This document shows, one piece after another, positions 6,683 through 7,400 of a stretch of 7,400 nucleotides of DNA. How positions within the stretch are numbered: position 1 is the first letter of the stretch; every line of letters starts with the position of its first letter. The notes below the pieces were generated by a model that was not told the DNA's origin, ran no database searches, and saw only the letters and a program-made list of their open reading frames with translations. The stretch lies in assembly GCA_046727715.1 (NCBI GenBank), contig JBKPDC010000117.1:1-7400 (forward strand), given 5' to 3'. Both the position numbers and the translations under genes were made by a program. Source of the stretch: CAVQLX01 sp046727715 (GTDB lineage: Bacteria; Desulfobacterota; Binatia; DP-6).

Positions 6683-7400
6683 ATGCGAACCCTCATCGCT
6701 GCGATGCTCGTGGCACTCGTGCTCACCCCCGTGGCGCGCGCGGCCGACGTGAAGCTCGACACCGAGGACCAGAAGACGCTCTATGCGCTCGGCCTGGCTC
6801 TCAGCCGCAACCTCGCCAGCTTCAACCTGACCCAGGACGAACTCGCCATCGTCGCGGCGGGGCTCAACGACGGCCTCTTCGCGAAGGAGAAGAAGGTCGA
6901 TCTCGACAAGTACGGCCAGAAGATCCAGGAGCTGGCCCAGACACGCACCAAGGCGACGGCGGAGAAGGAGAAGGAGGCGAGCAAGCCGTTCCTCGACAAG
7001 ATGGCCGCGGAGAAGGGCGCCAAGAAGCTCCCCTCGGGCGTGATCTACATCGAGGAGAAGGCGGGCAGCGGGGACGTGGCCAAGCCCACCGACAAGGTGA
7101 AGGTGCACTACACCGGCAAGCTCACTGACGGCACCGTCTTCGATAGCTCGGTCGAGCGCGGCCAGCCCGCCACGTTCCCGCTGAACCAGGTCATCAAGTG
7201 CTGGACCGAGGGCGTCTCTCAGATGAAGCCGGGCGGGAAGGCCAAGCTGGTCTGCCCGTCCGAGCAGGCCTACGGCGACCGCGGCGCGCCGCCGAAGATC
7301 AAGCCGGGCTCCACGCTCCTGTTCGACGTCGAGCTGCTCGAGATCGTGAAGGACCAGCCGGCGGCGACCCCGCCGGGAGCGGCGACCGGCCCGGCGGGTG
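6683..7400 (+). CDS. Exported FKBP-type peptidyl-prolyl isomerase (FkpA/Mip-like), 3' end cut
   Basis: The gene runs off the right edge after 239 codons with no stop. A signal peptide (residues 1-20, MRTLIAAMLVALVL..., ending A-R-A) directs it to the periplasm. Residues 22-120 form the helical, charged FKBP N-terminal dimerisation domain (TLYALGLALSRNL, then DELAIVAAGLNDGL, then Lys/Glu-rich helices). Residues about 135-222 form the FKBP catalytic domain: KVHYTGKLTDGTVFDSS, VIKCWTEGVSQMKPGGKAKL, SEQAYGDRGAPP and LLFDVELLEI, keeping the pocket Tyr143, the Phe-Asp pair, Trp174, the Tyr of AYGDRG and the final Phe. Cys173 and Cys191 could form a disulfide, a pairing common in exported FkpA-like proteins. 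The enzyme isomerises X-Pro bonds and acts as a chaperone for exported proteins. A Pro/Ala/Gly-rich tail begins after residue 225 and continues beyond the window. AAGGAG (6670-6675), seven bases before the ATG, fixes the start. Confidence 0.95.
   Translation, partial: MRTLIAAMLVALVLTPVARAADVKLDTEDQKTLYALGLALSRNLASFNLTQDELAIVAAGLNDGLFAKEKKVDLDKYGQKIQELAQTRTKATAEKEKEASKPFLDKMAAEKGAKKLPSGVIYIEEKAGSGDVAKPTDKVKVHYTGKLTDGTVFDSSVERGQPATFPLNQVIKCWTEGVSQMKPGGKAKLVCPSEQAYGDRGAPPKIKPGSTLLFDVELLEIVKDQPAATPPGAATGPAG

Overview
The window is very GC-rich (roughly 70 percent by eye) with strongly GC3-biased codons, and almost every frame is open for long stretches by chance. Gene calls were therefore made on protein family likeness, ribosome binding sites and neighbour spacing, not on ORF length. 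Signal peptides are common. One secreted protein carries the Cys-rich loops with a C-T-x-D-A-D-C pattern that are frequent in large-genome, high-GC deltaproteobacterial-type lineages (Myxococcota, Binatota and relatives). I infer an environmental Gram-negative bacterium of that kind; the exact phylum cannot be read from this window.

Layout. (1) 1-1026, plus strand: the 3' part of an acyl-CoA synthetase of the ADP-forming acetate-CoA ligase / Pat family (CoA-ligase domain then ATP-grasp). It lacks two usual ATP-grasp motifs. (2) 1037-2929, plus: a 630-residue exported PQQ-like beta-propeller with Cys-rich insertions, ten bases behind gene 1. (3) 3029-4711, minus: a textbook EttA, the ABC-F translational throttle protein, convergent with gene 2. 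(4) 4813-5313, plus: a small lipoprotein of unknown function with a six-cysteine tail, divergent from ettA across a 101-base region holding an 8-bp inverted repeat. (5) 5332-6006, minus: an exported class I SAM-dependent methyltransferase-like protein, convergent with gene 4; one hairpin spans both stop codons. (6) 6016-6317, minus: a decayed PIN-domain (VapC-like) toxin with an apparent internal deletion of about 28 codons and a one-base frameshift. (7) 6314-6562, minus: an intact Phd/YefM-type antitoxin overlapping the toxin start by four bases. (8) 6683 to the right edge, plus: an exported FKBP-type peptidyl-prolyl isomerase, divergent from the antitoxin.

How the genes fit together. Genes 1 and 2 may be co-transcribed. 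The antitoxin, broken toxin and methyltransferase form a tight minus-strand run in which the toxin's original stop codon lies nine bases before, and in frame with, the methyltransferase start. The remaining genes alternate strands and probably form single-gene units. I found no tRNA, rRNA, CRISPR array, insertion sequence or prophage. The most unusual region is 5300-6600: a toxin-antitoxin module caught in decay, directly upstream of an exported methyltransferase-like protein. I see no convincing new multi-gene defence or biosynthetic system.
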